A DNA stretch of 64,000 nucleotides from Kitasatospora papulosa. GTDB taxonomy: Bacteria; Actinomycetota; Actinomycetes; Streptomycetales; Streptomycetaceae. How positions within the stretch are numbered: position 1 is the stretch's first letter; each line of letters opens with the position of its first letter. Of this stretch, positions 23,646 through 32,377 are shown piece after piece. The stretch covers positions 62,001-126,000 of the forward strand of contig NZ_JNYQ01000008.1 in assembly GCF_000717245.1 (NCBI RefSeq). Reading direction: 5' to 3'. A program made the position numbers and the translations under genes. The notes beneath the pieces were generated by a model. It had not been told where the DNA came from and did no database searches. It worked only from the letters and a program-made list of their open reading frames with translations.

Positions 23646-24716
23646 ATGACGGATGCTCTGCGACCGGCGGGCACGGCCCCCACCCTGGAGGACGTGGCAC
23701 GGACGGCCGGCGTCTCGCGCGCCACGGTCTCCCGCGTCGTCAACGGGGTACGCAACGTCGACCCCGCGATCCAGGAAGCCGTGCGACGAGCGGTCTCCGT
23801 CACCGGCTACGCGCCCAACCGCGCGGCCCGCTCCCTGGTCACCCGGCGCACGGACGCCGTCGCCCTGGTGGTGTCGGGCGCGGGAGCCGAGCCGGACGAC
23901 GAGGGGGCCGCGGGGCGGGGATCCTTCACCGCCCAGGTCTTCGCGGACCCGTTCTTCGGCCGGGTCGTCACCGGGGTGGTCGACTCCCTGCGGCCGCGCG
24001 GGATGCACCCGGTGCTGATGTTCGCCGAGACGTCGCGGGCACGCGAGGAGGTGGTGGAGTATCTGCGGCAGGGCAGCGCGGACGGGGCGCTGATCGTGTC
24101 GACGCACGCGGAGGATCCGCTGCCGCGGCTGGTCACGGAGGCGGGCCTGGCCGCCGTGCTGTACGCGCGCCCGGCCCGGCCGGTCGGGATCAGTTACGTC
24201 GACCTCGCGCACCGGGACGGCGCCCGGCTGGCCGCGGAGCACCTGCTGGCACGCGGCTGCCGGCGGATCGCCACCATCGCGGGACCGCTGGACGTGGCCG
24301 CCGGGCAGGAGCGGCTGGCGGGTTTCCAGGAGGCCTTGGCGCAGCAGGGGGCATCCGAGCCGCCCGTCGTCGAGGGGGGGTTCACACAGGAGAGCGGGGA
24401 GATCGCCATGGAACGGCTGCTCGCCGAACACCCGGGTCTGGACGGGGTGTTCGCAGCGAACGATCTGATGGCGACCGGAGCCTGCCACGTGCTGCGGGAG
24501 CACGGCAGGCGGGTGCCGGAGGACGTGGCCGTGATCGGCTTCGACGACAGCAGTGCCGCGTCGGCCTGCCGGCCGCCGCTCACCACGGTGCGACAGCCGG
24601 TGGAGGACATGGCGGCGGAGATGACCGGACTCCTGCTGGACCGGCTCGCCGCACCGGACCGGCCGGTGACGTCGGTCGTCTTCGAACCGGTGCTGATCGT
24701 CCGGGATTCCGCGTAG
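23646..24716 (+). CDS. LacI-family transcriptional regulator
   Basis: 356 residues. The N-terminal helix-turn-helix and hinge are canonical: TLEDVARTAGVSRATVSRVVNGVRNVDP with the hinge helix NRAARSLVTRR. The periplasmic-binding-like effector domain carries AQVFADPFFGRVV, GFDDSSAASACRPPLTTVRQP and the C-terminal LVRDSA-type end (LIVRDSA), consistent with sugar-responsive repressors. It faces the divergent cell-wall hydrolase gene. Three more AGAGCGCTCT-core sites lie 10-14 kb downstream in front of secreted enzyme genes, so it could control those too. Confidence 0.9.
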   Translation: MTDALRPAGTAPTLEDVARTAGVSRATVSRVVNGVRNVDPAIQEAVRRAVSVTGYAPNRAARSLVTRRTDAVALVVSGAGAEPDDEGAAGRGSFTAQVFADPFFGRVVTGVVDSLRPRGMHPVLMFAETSRAREEVVEYLRQGSADGALIVSTHAEDPLPRLVTEAGLAAVLYARPARPVGISYVDLAHRDGARLAAEHLLARGCRRIATIAGPLDVAAGQERLAGFQEALAQQGASEPPVVEGGFTQESGEIAMERLLAEHPGLDGVFAANDLMATGACHVLREHGRRVPEDVAVIGFDDSSAASACRPPLTTVRQPVEDMAAEMTGLLLDRLAAPDRPVTSVVFEPVLIVRDSA

Positions 24717-24758
24717 GCCGGGAGACCGGCCGCCGGGCCCCTCCCACGCACGAAGCAC

Positions 24759-24788
24759 GGGGGCGGAGGACGTTCGGGACCCGCCCCC
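24759..24788. terminator. Hairpin between the convergent LacI and ROK genes
   Basis: GGGGGCGG and CCGCCCCC form an 8-bp GC-only stem with a 14-base loop, immediately before the ROK stop codon. Confidence 0.55.
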
Positions 24789-26123
24789 TCAGCCTGCTGC
24801 GGAGCGGCCCCGCACCGGTGCCGCCGCACGGGCCGACGCCACCCCGGCGCCCGGCCGCACCGTCGGCGCGGGCCGTGTGCCGCCGCGCGCCAGGAAGTCG
24901 GACAGCGGCAGGGTCGCGGCGCCCACCGTCACCGCGTCAGGGCCCAGATGCCCCAGGCCGATGGTGGTACGGGCGACCGCGTGCTCGAGGGCGTACTCCT
25001 GGGCGTACCGGCGGATCTGCGGGAGCAGGTGCGGGCCGATCAGCAGGCCGGCCCAGCCGCCGAGCAGGATGCGTTCGGGCAGGAAGAGGTTGACCAGATC
25101 GGCCAGGGCCGCTCCCAGGCACTCCGCCGTCTCGTCCAGGATCGCGACGGCCACCGGGTCCGGTGCGGCGCCCCCGGGCCCCGGATACGCCGCCGCGAGC
25201 AGTGCGGCGAGGGCGGTCTCGTCGTCGGCGTCCGGAGGCAACGGGCCCCCGGCCTCGTGCCAGCGTTCCCGCATCGCCTCCGCGCCGGCGTACGCCTCCA
25301 GGCACCCTATGGAACCGCAGCGGCACCGGCGGCCCCGCAGCTGGACCGTGGTGTGCCCCCACTCCAGGGCCGCGTTCGAGAGGTCCTCGTCGAGGATGTC
25401 CCCCCGGCTCACACTCGCCCCCACACCGGAACCGATCAGGGCGACGGCCGCCGCTCCGGCGCCGCGGCCGCCGCCGAACCACATCTCGGCCTGTCCCAGC
25501 GTCTTCGCACCGTTGTCGATGAAGAACGGCACCTCCGGCGGGATCTGCACCGCCTCCCGGAGCAGCCGTTCGAAGGGAACGGCGCTCCATCCGATGGTCT
25601 GACCGTGCACGACCGCACCCGGGCCGCCGACGGCCTCCGGCGCGTCGCGTTCGATGATGCCGGGCACCCCGATCCCGATGCCGAGCAGCATGCGCGGGTC
25701 GGCGCCCGCGTCGCGCAGGACGTCGGAGACCCCCGAGCGGACATGACCGACGATGCGCTCGACGTCGTACCCGTGCTGGGCCAGCAGCCGGTCGGTGCGC
25801 GCGAGCTCCGTCAGGGAGAGGTCGAACAGCTCGACCCGGACCCGGGTCTCGCCGATGTCGATGCCCACGAACAGCCCGCCGCCCGGGGCGATCCGCAGCA
25901 GGGTGCGGGGGCGCCCTCCGTCGGAGTCGACGACGCCGGCCTCCTCCAGGAGCCCCTCCGAGGCCAGCTCGGCGACCACGTTGCTGATGGATCCCGAACT
26001 CAGCCCGGTGGCGGGCCCCAGCTCCTGACGGCTCAGCGGGCCGTCGAAATACAACCGTTGCAATACCCGCGCCCGATTGCCCCTCCGCAGGTCACGCACG
26101 GTCCGCCTGCTGCGCTCAGCCAT
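24789..26123 (-). CDS. ROK-family transcriptional regulator
   Basis: 444 residues. N-terminal winged helix-turn-helix: LYFDGPLSRQELGPATGLSSGSISNVVAEL. The ROK kinase-like domain follows with the ATP-type motif FVGIDIGETRVRVELFD, the ROK signature GIGIGVPG, and the zinc-type cluster RGRRCRCGSIGCLEAY. It is divergent from the ABC sugar importer and probably represses it. Its gene start (ATG 26123) is only 143 bp from the binding protein gene, with the shared operator between. Members of this family regulate uptake of xylose, glucose, chitobiose or cello-oligosaccharides in Streptomyces; the substrate here is not determinable. Confidence 0.92.
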   Translation of the reverse strand: MAERSRRTVRDLRRGNRARVLQRLYFDGPLSRQELGPATGLSSGSISNVVAELASEGLLEEAGVVDSDGGRPRTLLRIAPGGGLFVGIDIGETRVRVELFDLSLTELARTDRLLAQHGYDVERIVGHVRSGVSDVLRDAGADPRMLLGIGIGVPGIIERDAPEAVGGPGAVVHGQTIGWSAVPFERLLREAVQIPPEVPFFIDNGAKTLGQAEMWFGGGRGAGAAAVALIGSGVGASVSRGDILDEDLSNAALEWGHTTVQLRGRRCRCGSIGCLEAYAGAEAMRERWHEAGGPLPPDADDETALAALLAAAYPGPGGAAPDPVAVAILDETAECLGAALADLVNLFLPERILLGGWAGLLIGPHLLPQIRRYAQEYALEHAVARTTIGLGHLGPDAVTVGAATLPLSDFLARGGTRPAPTVRPGAGVASARAAAPVRGRSAAG

Positions 26124-26164
26124 GTTGCTCCCTTCGTCCCGGCAACATACCCCGGCCCCGGCTC

Positions 26165-26210
26165 TTGACGCGCACTTTCTTCACCTCTTAAATCACATCT
26201 TAAATTAAGA
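26165..26210 (+). promoter_or_regulatory. Promoter and ROK-type operator of the sugar ABC operon
   Basis: A -35 TTGACG (26165-26170) and a -10 TTAAAT (26188-26193) are 17 bp apart. Two direct TCTTAAAT copies (26186-26193 and 26198-26205) and a TCTTAA-A-TTAAGA palindrome (26198-26210) overlap the -10 and the region just after it. This is an ideal position for a repressor and is probably bound by the divergent ROK protein. Confidence 0.65.
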
Positions 26211-26266
26211 ACGGAAGGGGCGTTCGGATCCCGAACCGCGCCCTCCCCGGAAAGGGGCCACCTTTC

Positions 26267-27580
26267 ATGCGCCACCTCAGAGCCGCAGCAGCGATCACCC
26301 TCGCCGTGTCCGTCGTCGCCGGTGTCACCGCCTGCGGCGGCGGTACGTCGTCGGACGGCGGGAGCAACGAGTCCCCGAAGACGCTGACCTACTGGGCGTC
26401 CAACCAGGGCCCGAGCATCGAGGCCGACAAGAAGATCCTCACCCCCGAGCTGAAGAAGTTCGAGAAGGAGACCGGGATCAAGGTGAAGCTGGAGGTCGTC
26501 CCCTGGGCCGATCTGCTGAACCGGATCCTCGCAGCCACCACCTCGGGTCAGGGCCCGGACGTGCTGAACATCGGCAACACCTGGTCGGCCTCGCTCCAGT
26601 CCACGGGGGCGCTGCTCCCCTGGGACGACGAGAACTTCGAGGCGATCGGCGGCCGGGACCGCTTCATCGACTCGGCGGTGGCCTCCGCGGGCAAGGAGGG
26701 CGAGCCGCCCGCCGCGGTGCCCCTCTACTCGCTCTCGTACGCCCTCTACTACAACAAGAAGATGTTCGCCGACGCGGGCATCACCGCCCCGCCCGCCACC
26801 TGGGACCAGCTCGTCGAGGACGGCAGGAAGCTGTCCAAGGACGGCAAGTGGGCCCTGGGCGCCGAGGGTTCCAACCTCTCCAACAACATCCACCAGACGT
26901 TCGTCCTGGGGCAGCAGCACGGCGCTGACTTCTTCGACGAGCAGGGCAAGGCGGACTTCACCTCGGACGGAGCCGTCGCCGCCGTGAAGCAGTACGTCGA
27001 CTTCATGGCCAAGGACAGGATCATCGCTCCGGGCAACGCCGAGTACGCCCGGAACCAGTCCCTGACGGACTTCGCCAAGGGCCGGACCGCGATGGTCCTG
27101 TGGCAGGCCGCCGCCACCACGTTCGCCGCCCAGGGCATGGAGCCGGAGGACTGGGGCGTCGCCCCCGTCCCCGTGCCCGCCGGCGCGCCGGGCGCGGGCA
27201 AGCAGACCAACTCCATGGTGGCCGGGATCAACATGGCGGTGTTCAGGAACACCAGGAACATCGACGGTGCGAAGAAGTTCGTGAAGTTCATGACGAGCGA
27301 CGCCGAGCAGAAGATCCTCTGCAAGACCTACGGCTCGATCCCGCCCGTCAAGGCCGCGCAGTCGGATCCCGCGTTCGCGGCGCCCGAGCTGAAGGTCCTG
27401 CGCGACACCCTCGCCACCAGTGCCGCTCCGCTCCCCCAGGTGCCGAACGAGTCGCAGTTCGAGACCGCGGTGGGAACCGCGGTGAAGGAACTGTTCGCGG
27501 ACGCCGCGGCCGGCAGCCCCGTCACCACCGAATCGGTCAAGGCGCGCCTCGAAAAGGCCCAGCAGACGATGCAGAGTTGA
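26267..27580 (+). CDS. Sugar ABC transporter substrate-binding lipoprotein
   Basis: 437 residues. A signal peptide with lipobox VTACGG (Cys24) is followed by a sugar-binding (family 1, MalE-like) fold: TLTYWASNQGPS, VVPWADLLNRILAATTSGQGPDVLNIGNTW, and the conserved tail region KKFVKFMTSDAEQK. It binds a sugar or oligosaccharide outside the membrane and delivers it to the two permeases encoded next. No ATPase gene is present; Streptomyces sugar importers of this type generally share the MsiK ATPase. Substrate unknown; the remnant glucosidase at the operon's end suggests a beta-glucoside or cello-oligosaccharide. Confidence 0.93.
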   Translation: MRHLRAAAAITLAVSVVAGVTACGGGTSSDGGSNESPKTLTYWASNQGPSIEADKKILTPELKKFEKETGIKVKLEVVPWADLLNRILAATTSGQGPDVLNIGNTWSASLQSTGALLPWDDENFEAIGGRDRFIDSAVASAGKEGEPPAAVPLYSLSYALYYNKKMFADAGITAPPATWDQLVEDGRKLSKDGKWALGAEGSNLSNNIHQTFVLGQQHGADFFDEQGKADFTSDGAVAAVKQYVDFMAKDRIIAPGNAEYARNQSLTDFAKGRTAMVLWQAAATTFAAQGMEPEDWGVAPVPVPAGAPGAGKQTNSMVAGINMAVFRNTRNIDGAKKFVKFMTSDAEQKILCKTYGSIPPVKAAQSDPAFAAPELKVLRDTLATSAAPLPQVPNESQFETAVGTAVKELFADAAAGSPVTTESVKARLEKAQQTMQS

Positions 27581-27590
27581 GGCTCCGTCC

Positions 27591-28601
27591 ATGACCGCCA
27601 CCGTGACCACGGACCCCGGGACCGGCAAGCAGGCCAGGGGTACGACCCGGGGCAGCGGGGGTGCGCGCCGCGGGATACCGCGCATCCCCGACCGGATCCG
27701 CCGCGGCGGACTGCCCTATCTCCTGCTCCTCCCCGCCGTCCTGCTCGAACTCCTCATCCACCTGATCCCGATGGTCGTCGGCATCGTGATGAGCTTCCGT
27801 CAGCTCACACAGTTCTTCATCGGCAACTGGGGTGCCGCCCCCTGGACGGGCCTGGAGAACTACGAGATCGCCGTCGACTTCGACGCGCCGATCGGTGAGG
27901 CCCTGCTCCACTCCTTCTTCGTCACCTGCGTCTTCACGTTCTTCGCCGTCGGCCTGGCATGGCTGTTCGGCGTCACAGCGGCGATCATGCTGCAGGAGAG
28001 CTTCCGCGGCAGGGGCTTCCTGCGCACGCTCTTCCTCGTCCCGTACGCCCTGCCGGTCTACGCCGCCGTCATCACCTGGGCCTTCATGTTCCAGCGGGAC
28101 AACGGGCTGGTGAACCACGTCCTGCACGACCAACTGGGCATCACGGACCAGCCGTCCTTCTGGCTGATCGGCGACAACAGCATCTACGCGCTCATCGTCG
28201 TCTCGGTCTGGAAGGGCTGGCCGTTCGCCTTCCTCATGCTGATGGCCGCGCTGCAGAACATCCCGCGCGAGCTGTACGAGGCCGCCGCCATCGACGGCGC
28301 GGGCGTCTGGCAGCAGATCCGCAGGATCACGATGCCCTCCCTGCGGCCCGTCAACCAGGTCCTCGTGCTGGTCCTGTTCCTGTGGACGTTCAACGACTTC
28401 AACACGCCGTACGTGCTGTTCGGCAAGGCGGCTCCCGCGGGCGCGGACCTCATCTCGATCCACATCTACCAGTCGTCCTTCGTCACCTGGAACTTCGGCA
28501 CCGGTTCGGCGATGTCCGTGCTCCTGCTGCTGTTCCTCCTCGTCGTGACCGCCGTCTACCTGTTCCTCACGTCCCGAGGAAGGAAGGGCTCCCATGCCTA
28601 G
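27591..28601 (+). CDS. Sugar ABC transporter permease 1
   Basis: 336 residues with six predicted helices after a basic N-terminal tail. The EAA loop, the contact site for the ATPase, is visible as ELYEAAAIDGAGVWQQIRRITMPSLRP. It is ten bases downstream of the binding protein stop and overlaps the next permease by 8 bp. MalF-type, inner membrane. Confidence 0.93.
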   Translation: MTATVTTDPGTGKQARGTTRGSGGARRGIPRIPDRIRRGGLPYLLLLPAVLLELLIHLIPMVVGIVMSFRQLTQFFIGNWGAAPWTGLENYEIAVDFDAPIGEALLHSFFVTCVFTFFAVGLAWLFGVTAAIMLQESFRGRGFLRTLFLVPYALPVYAAVITWAFMFQRDNGLVNHVLHDQLGITDQPSFWLIGDNSIYALIVVSVWKGWPFAFLMLMAALQNIPRELYEAAAIDGAGVWQQIRRITMPSLRPVNQVLVLVLFLWTFNDFNTPYVLFGKAAPAGADLISIHIYQSSFVTWNFGTGSAMSVLLLLFLLVVTAVYLFLTSRGRKGSHA

Positions 28602-29472
28602 CCGCGACGGCCGCCGAGCCGGCCGGTCCCCGATGGCCGCACCACGGTCCTTCCTGTGGACCCGGCGCGTGGTCCTGACTCTCCTCGCGGGCTTCGTCCT
28701 GCTGCCGGTCTACGTGATGATCAGCAGCTCCCTCAAACCGCTCCAGGACGTGTCGGGGAAGTTCCGGTGGATCCCCCGCGGCCTCACGGTCCAGCCGTAC
28801 GTCGACATCTGGGACACCGTCCCGCTCGCCAGGTATTTCGTGAACTCCCTGATCGTGGCGGGGGCGGCGACGGTGTGCTCGGTGGTGATCGCGGTGTTCG
28901 CGGCCTACGCCGTGAGCCGCTACGGCTTCCGCGGCAAGCGCGTCTTCACCGTCACGGTCCTCTCCACGCAGATGTTCCCCGGGATCCTCTTCCTCCTTCC
29001 GCTGTTCCTGATCTTCGTCAACATCGGCAACAGCACGGGGGTCGCCCTCTACGGCTCCCGCGGCGGACTGATCCTCACGTATCTGACGTTCTCGCTGCCC
29101 TTCTCCATCTGGATGCTGATCGGCTATTTCGACTCCATCCCGAGGGACCTGGACGAGGCCGCCATGGTGGACGGCTGCGGCCCGCTGCGCGCGCTGTTCC
29201 GGGTGGTCGTCCCGGCCGCCGTGCCGGGAATCGTGGCCGTCTCCGTGTACGCCTTCATGACGGCCTGGGGCGAGGTGCTGTTCGCCTCCGTGATGACGAA
29301 CGACGCCACCCGCACCCTCGCCGTGGGCCTCCAGGGCTACGCCACCCAGAACGACGTGTACTGGAACCAGGCCATGGCCGCCTCGCTCGTCGTCAGCGTG
29401 CCCGTCGTGGCGGGATTCCTGCTGCTGCAGCGCTATCTCGTCGCCGGGCTCACCGCGGGAGCCGTCAAGTGA
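28594..29472 (+). CDS. Sugar ABC transporter permease 2
   Basis: 292 residues, MalG-type, six helices. The EAA motif is DLDEAAMVDGCGPLRALFRVVVPAAVPG. The start at 28594 overlaps the first permease by eight bases; a downstream in-frame Met (MAAPRSFLW) is a possible alternative start. It completes the membrane part of the importer; a glucosidase-like gene remnant follows 20 bp later. Confidence 0.92.
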   Translation: MPSRDGRRAGRSPMAAPRSFLWTRRVVLTLLAGFVLLPVYVMISSSLKPLQDVSGKFRWIPRGLTVQPYVDIWDTVPLARYFVNSLIVAGAATVCSVVIAVFAAYAVSRYGFRGKRVFTVTVLSTQMFPGILFLLPLFLIFVNIGNSTGVALYGSRGGLILTYLTFSLPFSIWMLIGYFDSIPRDLDEAAMVDGCGPLRALFRVVVPAAVPGIVAVSVYAFMTAWGEVLFASVMTNDATRTLAVGLQGYATQNDVYWNQAMAASLVVSVPVVAGFLLLQRYLVAGLTAGAVK

Positions 29473-29492
29473 CCGCTACGGAAAGGCGGCCG

Positions 29493-29575
29493 GTGAACGA
29501 TCTCGGCGCTCTCCCCCGGAACTTCACCTGGGGGTGGCCACCGCCGCGTACCGGATCGAGGGAGCCGTGCCGGAG
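29493..29575 (+). pseudogene. Remnant of a GH1 beta-glucosidase gene
   Basis: A GTG at 29493 (GGAAAGG upstream) encodes NDLGALPRNFTWG, the N-terminus of GH1 glucosidases. One base is then missing in a run of G: the expected continuation VATAAYRIEGAVPE, the next conserved GH1 block (VATAAYQIEGA), appears in the next frame from 29534. After 29575 the homology stops and a 19-bp terminator hairpin follows. A full GH1 gene would be about 1.4 kb, so nearly all of it, including both catalytic Glu, is gone. This looks like an internal deletion that kept the start and the terminator, plus a frameshift. It is the last gene of the sugar ABC operon. Confidence 0.8.
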
Positions 29576-29597
29576 GTCCCGGGTGACGGCCCCGGAG

Positions 29598-29639
29598 CGC
29601 TCCCCGGCACGGCGGCACCGGCCGCCGTGCCGGGGAGCG
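29598..29639 (+). terminator. Terminator of the sugar ABC operon
   Basis: Two 19-bp perfectly complementary arms (29598-29616 and 29621-29639) with a 4-base ACCG loop. It directly follows the glucosidase remnant. Confidence 0.85.
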
Positions 29640-29692
29640 TCCGCCGCCCGGCGCACCGCAGGAGGGCGATCAAGCGGGGCGGGCCCGGCGCT

Positions 29693-29698
29693 TATGCT
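29693..29698 (+). promoter_or_regulatory. -10 element of a probable leaderless transcript
   Basis: TATGCT ends six bases before the ATG at 29705, and no ribosome-binding site lies between. This spacing puts the transcription start at or near the start codon. Confidence 0.5.
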
Positions 29699-29704
29699 CA
29701 CCGT

Positions 29705-30088
29705 ATGGAGCAGAGCGAAGTCCTCAAGCGAGTGATCGGCATCCTCACGGAGGCCGGCGAGATGCAGCGGCACGCCGAGGGTGACAGCGAGGGCGTCGAC
29801 CCGGACGTGGGCGGGAACATGGTGACGACCCTGCTCAACGAGACGATGCCGCACATCGCCATCCCCTCCGACGCCACCGTCGAGGAGATGGCCGCCCTGG
29901 TGGGACGCGAGGTCGGCGGCGCCGTCGAACAGCTGGTCGGAGCGTTCACACTGGCCTTCATCGCGCTCGCGCAGATCCACGACTCCGGTCAGCAGGACGT
30001 GAGTTCGTCCGACGTGCTGCAGGACCTGGCGCTGCGCGCGGAGGAGCTGAGCTCGGGTGACGAAGGGCCGGAGGGGCCTCCTGAGTAG
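29705..30088 (+). CDS. Hypothetical protein, 127 residues
   Basis: It starts at ATG 29705 (MEQSEVLKRVIGILTEAGEM). The track frame is open upstream through the glucosidase remnant, but that part is noncoding. The protein is acidic, mostly helical by composition, without membrane helices or Cys. It contains SDATVEEMAALVGREVGGAVEQLVGAFTLAFIALAQIHDSG, an amphipathic helix suggesting oligomerisation. No family assigned. It is flanked by its own promoter and terminator, so it is an independent gene, and its codon use matches its neighbours. Confidence 0.75.
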   Translation: MEQSEVLKRVIGILTEAGEMQRHAEGDSEGVDPDVGGNMVTTLLNETMPHIAIPSDATVEEMAALVGREVGGAVEQLVGAFTLAFIALAQIHDSGQQDVSSSDVLQDLALRAEELSSGDEGPEGPPE

Positions 30089-30093
30089 CAGGC

Positions 30094-30117
30094 GCCCCGC
30101 TCCGGACGGAGCGGGGC
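30094..30117 (+). terminator. Hairpin after the 127-residue gene
   Basis: GCCCCGCTCC and GGAGCGGGGC pair perfectly around a GGAC loop, six bases past the stop. Confidence 0.85.
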
Positions 30118-30222
30118 CACGACGACGAGCGGTGCGGGTGACACGTCCGATGTGACCGTCACACGATTGGCTCGTTTGCCGGGGTGAAGGTTCTCCGCCC
30201 ACGGCCCGGAAGGCACCAGCAC

Positions 30223-32229
30223 ATGCCGCTCCATCCCCCGCCGCTCCGCCCCCTCGGCCCCGGCGCGCGCCTCGGTGTGAAGGAGGCCGAGGCGGCACTC
30301 GTCGAGCACTATCCGCGCCTCGTGCGCCTGGCCTACCTCGCCCTTCCGCCGAGCCTGGGCCGGCACCGCAGGGTGCTCGCGGCCCACACCGCGGTACAGC
30401 GCGCCCTGCACGGCAGGGCCCGCCCCGCGCCGGGACCGGGCACGGAGGGCATCCCCGCTCCGCGCTCCGGGGGCGGCACGAACGACAGCACCCGCACACC
30501 CGCGTACGCCGCGGTCAGACTGCGGGTCGTGCGCTCCGCGCTGGCGTACGGGCACAGGCCCCGCTGGTGGCCGGGGAGGGTGCCCGCACCGGCGGCACTG
30601 CTCCCCTCGATGCCGGTCGTACGAGGCCTCAGGCTCTTCCCGCGTGCCGGCGGCATGGACGAATTCGCCCTGGACCGGGCCCTGGCCGACGTCCGGGCAC
30701 CGGTCCGGGCGGCGTTGGGTCTGCGTCTGCTGGAGTCGCTGTCCCCCGAGGCCGCGCAGGCGCTGCTCGCCGACGCCGGCGTGCGGGATCCGGACGACGC
30801 CGTGCGGGCCGCGGCCAGGGTGGCCGGGAGCGACCACGAACGGGTCCGGCGCATGCTGGGGTCGGGCGAGTTCGATCCCTGCACGGTGCAGACGCGCCCC
30901 GGCGATCTGCTGCGCCGCCGGCACCGGGTACGGGCGGGGGCGGCCACGCTGGCGCTCCTCACCGTGGCCGGCGGACTGGCCCTCACGGCCGGCGCGGACT
31001 CCGACGACGTCGCGTCACGCGCCGCCGCCCGGAGTGTGGCGGTACCGGGCGGGGCCCTCGATCCCACGGCGCTGGTGCGGACGTCCGCGGAGCAGTGGGC
31101 GGACACCTCACGCGTGGACTTCAGCGCCTGGCCGTCACGGGGCGGCCGGCTCGACGACCGTGAGCTCCTGCGGCGGGCGCTGGACACCTGGGCCGCTCCC
31201 CGGCCGGACGTCACCGTCACCCGCACTCCCGGCACCGCGGTCGTGGCCCCTGCCCAGCCCCCTCAACTGCTGTTCGCGGGCGACCTGGACGGAAGGGCCG
31301 TGGTGCTGTTCCACGACGGCGGGGTACGCGTCGTCCGGTACACCGAGACCTTGTCGGGAAGGAGCGCCCCCGCCCTGGACTTCGCACGGGCCGACGGCGC
31401 GGACGTCACCACCGCGGCGGCGCTCGCCGTCAGCCGGACCGCGGCGTCGGCCAGATATCTCCTGGCGCCCTGGGTCGCGGAGTCGGCGACGAGGGACCTG
31501 CTCGCACCCGATTCCCCCGCACGGCCGCTCGACGTGGACGGTGACGGTGTCACCGCTGCGGTGCCCCGTCCGGCGGAGGGCGGCGGATGCGGGAGCTGGC
31601 CCGCGATGCAGCTGCGGTCGTCGGAGAAGATCGTGGAGAAGCACGCGTTCCTCGTCACGGATCTCGGCGACCTCGCACCGGTGCACCTCACCCAGACACC
31701 GGCGCCCGGCTCCGGCGCACCGGCCCGCCAGCCACGCGAGGCGACGGGTGCCGACGCCCTGGTGGGCTGGGCCCGCACGGCGTGTTCACTGCGGGACCTG
31801 CGGCGATCGGGGGTCCGGGCGGTCAACAACTGGCACTTCGCGGTACAGCCGCTGCCCGGCACCCGTGCCACCGCGGACTGGGTGTGCACCCGGGCGGACA
31901 CCTGGCGCGGCCCGGGCCGGGTCCTCGTGCAGTTCGTGCCGCCCGCCGTCTCCCCCTCCGCACGGGCCGAGGTGGTGGCCGACCGCCGCAACAGCGCGCT
32001 GTGCAGCCGGTTCGGCCAGCACGTCGTCGCCGGTACCCACTGGAGGTCGCCCGCCGGCGCCTGGTACGTGCTCGCCGCGGGGAGCCGCGCCGTGAAGCGC
32101 CTGGAGCTGGAGGGTTCCGTCCGCGGGTCCACGGCCGGAACGACGCTGGCGGTCCGCGCGCCCCAGGACGCCGTGTTCCGGGTGACGGCGGCGCTCCACG
32201 ACGGCGGAACGGCGCCCTCGGCACGGTGA
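30223..32229 (+). CDS. Membrane protein with a degenerate sigma-factor-like N-terminus
   Basis: About 668 residues from ATG 30223 (GGAAGG upstream; GTG 30184 also in frame). Residues about 15-55 (EAEAALVEHYPRLVRLAYLALPP) look like a decayed ECF sigma region 2, and a second helical segment (ALGLRLLESLSPEAAQALLADAGV, about 170-205) could be a region-4-like module. A single membrane helix lies at about 245-270 (LALLTVAGGLALTAGA), and the remaining about 400 residues are probably extracytoplasmic, with six Cys. I do not recognise a family. The layout, an inside sigma-like part and an outside domain, suggests a membrane sensor, but this is inference. It stands alone between two terminators. Confidence 0.7.
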   Translation: MPLHPPPLRPLGPGARLGVKEAEAALVEHYPRLVRLAYLALPPSLGRHRRVLAAHTAVQRALHGRARPAPGPGTEGIPAPRSGGGTNDSTRTPAYAAVRLRVVRSALAYGHRPRWWPGRVPAPAALLPSMPVVRGLRLFPRAGGMDEFALDRALADVRAPVRAALGLRLLESLSPEAAQALLADAGVRDPDDAVRAAARVAGSDHERVRRMLGSGEFDPCTVQTRPGDLLRRRHRVRAGAATLALLTVAGGLALTAGADSDDVASRAAARSVAVPGGALDPTALVRTSAEQWADTSRVDFSAWPSRGGRLDDRELLRRALDTWAAPRPDVTVTRTPGTAVVAPAQPPQLLFAGDLDGRAVVLFHDGGVRVVRYTETLSGRSAPALDFARADGADVTTAAALAVSRTAASARYLLAPWVAESATRDLLAPDSPARPLDVDGDGVTAAVPRPAEGGGCGSWPAMQLRSSEKIVEKHAFLVTDLGDLAPVHLTQTPAPGSGAPARQPREATGADALVGWARTACSLRDLRRSGVRAVNNWHFAVQPLPGTRATADWVCTRADTWRGPGRVLVQFVPPAVSPSARAEVVADRRNSALCSRFGQHVVAGTHWRSPAGAWYVLAAGSRAVKRLELEGSVRGSTAGTTLAVRAPQDAVFRVTAALHDGGTAPSAR

Positions 32230-32282
32230 CGGACTCCCGCCGTCAGGCGTCGGCCGGGAGCGGGTGCGCGGCCCGTGAAGAA

Positions 32283-32323
32283 GTCCGGGGTGGGGCCACG
32301 GGGCCCGTGGCCCCACCCCGGAC
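32283..32323. terminator. Very strong bidirectional hairpin
   Basis: Two perfectly complementary 20-bp arms (32283-32302, 32304-32323) with almost no loop, between convergent genes. It is one of the longest stems in the window. Confidence 0.9.
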
Positions 32324-32377
32324 CGTCCTGCCGCACCGGCGGCGGGGTGTGGGACGGTGCGGCGGGTTCAGCGCCGG

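Noticed and set aside
26033..27685. Long minus-strand frame over the sugar-binding protein gene
   Set aside because: Shadow of the plus-strand lipoprotein gene, which has lipobox, RBS and promoter; the mirror frame is Gly/Arg/Val-rich without motifs.
29594..29603. CebR-like GGAGCGCTCC palindrome
   Set aside because: It coincides with the base of the operon terminator stem and is not in a promoter position.
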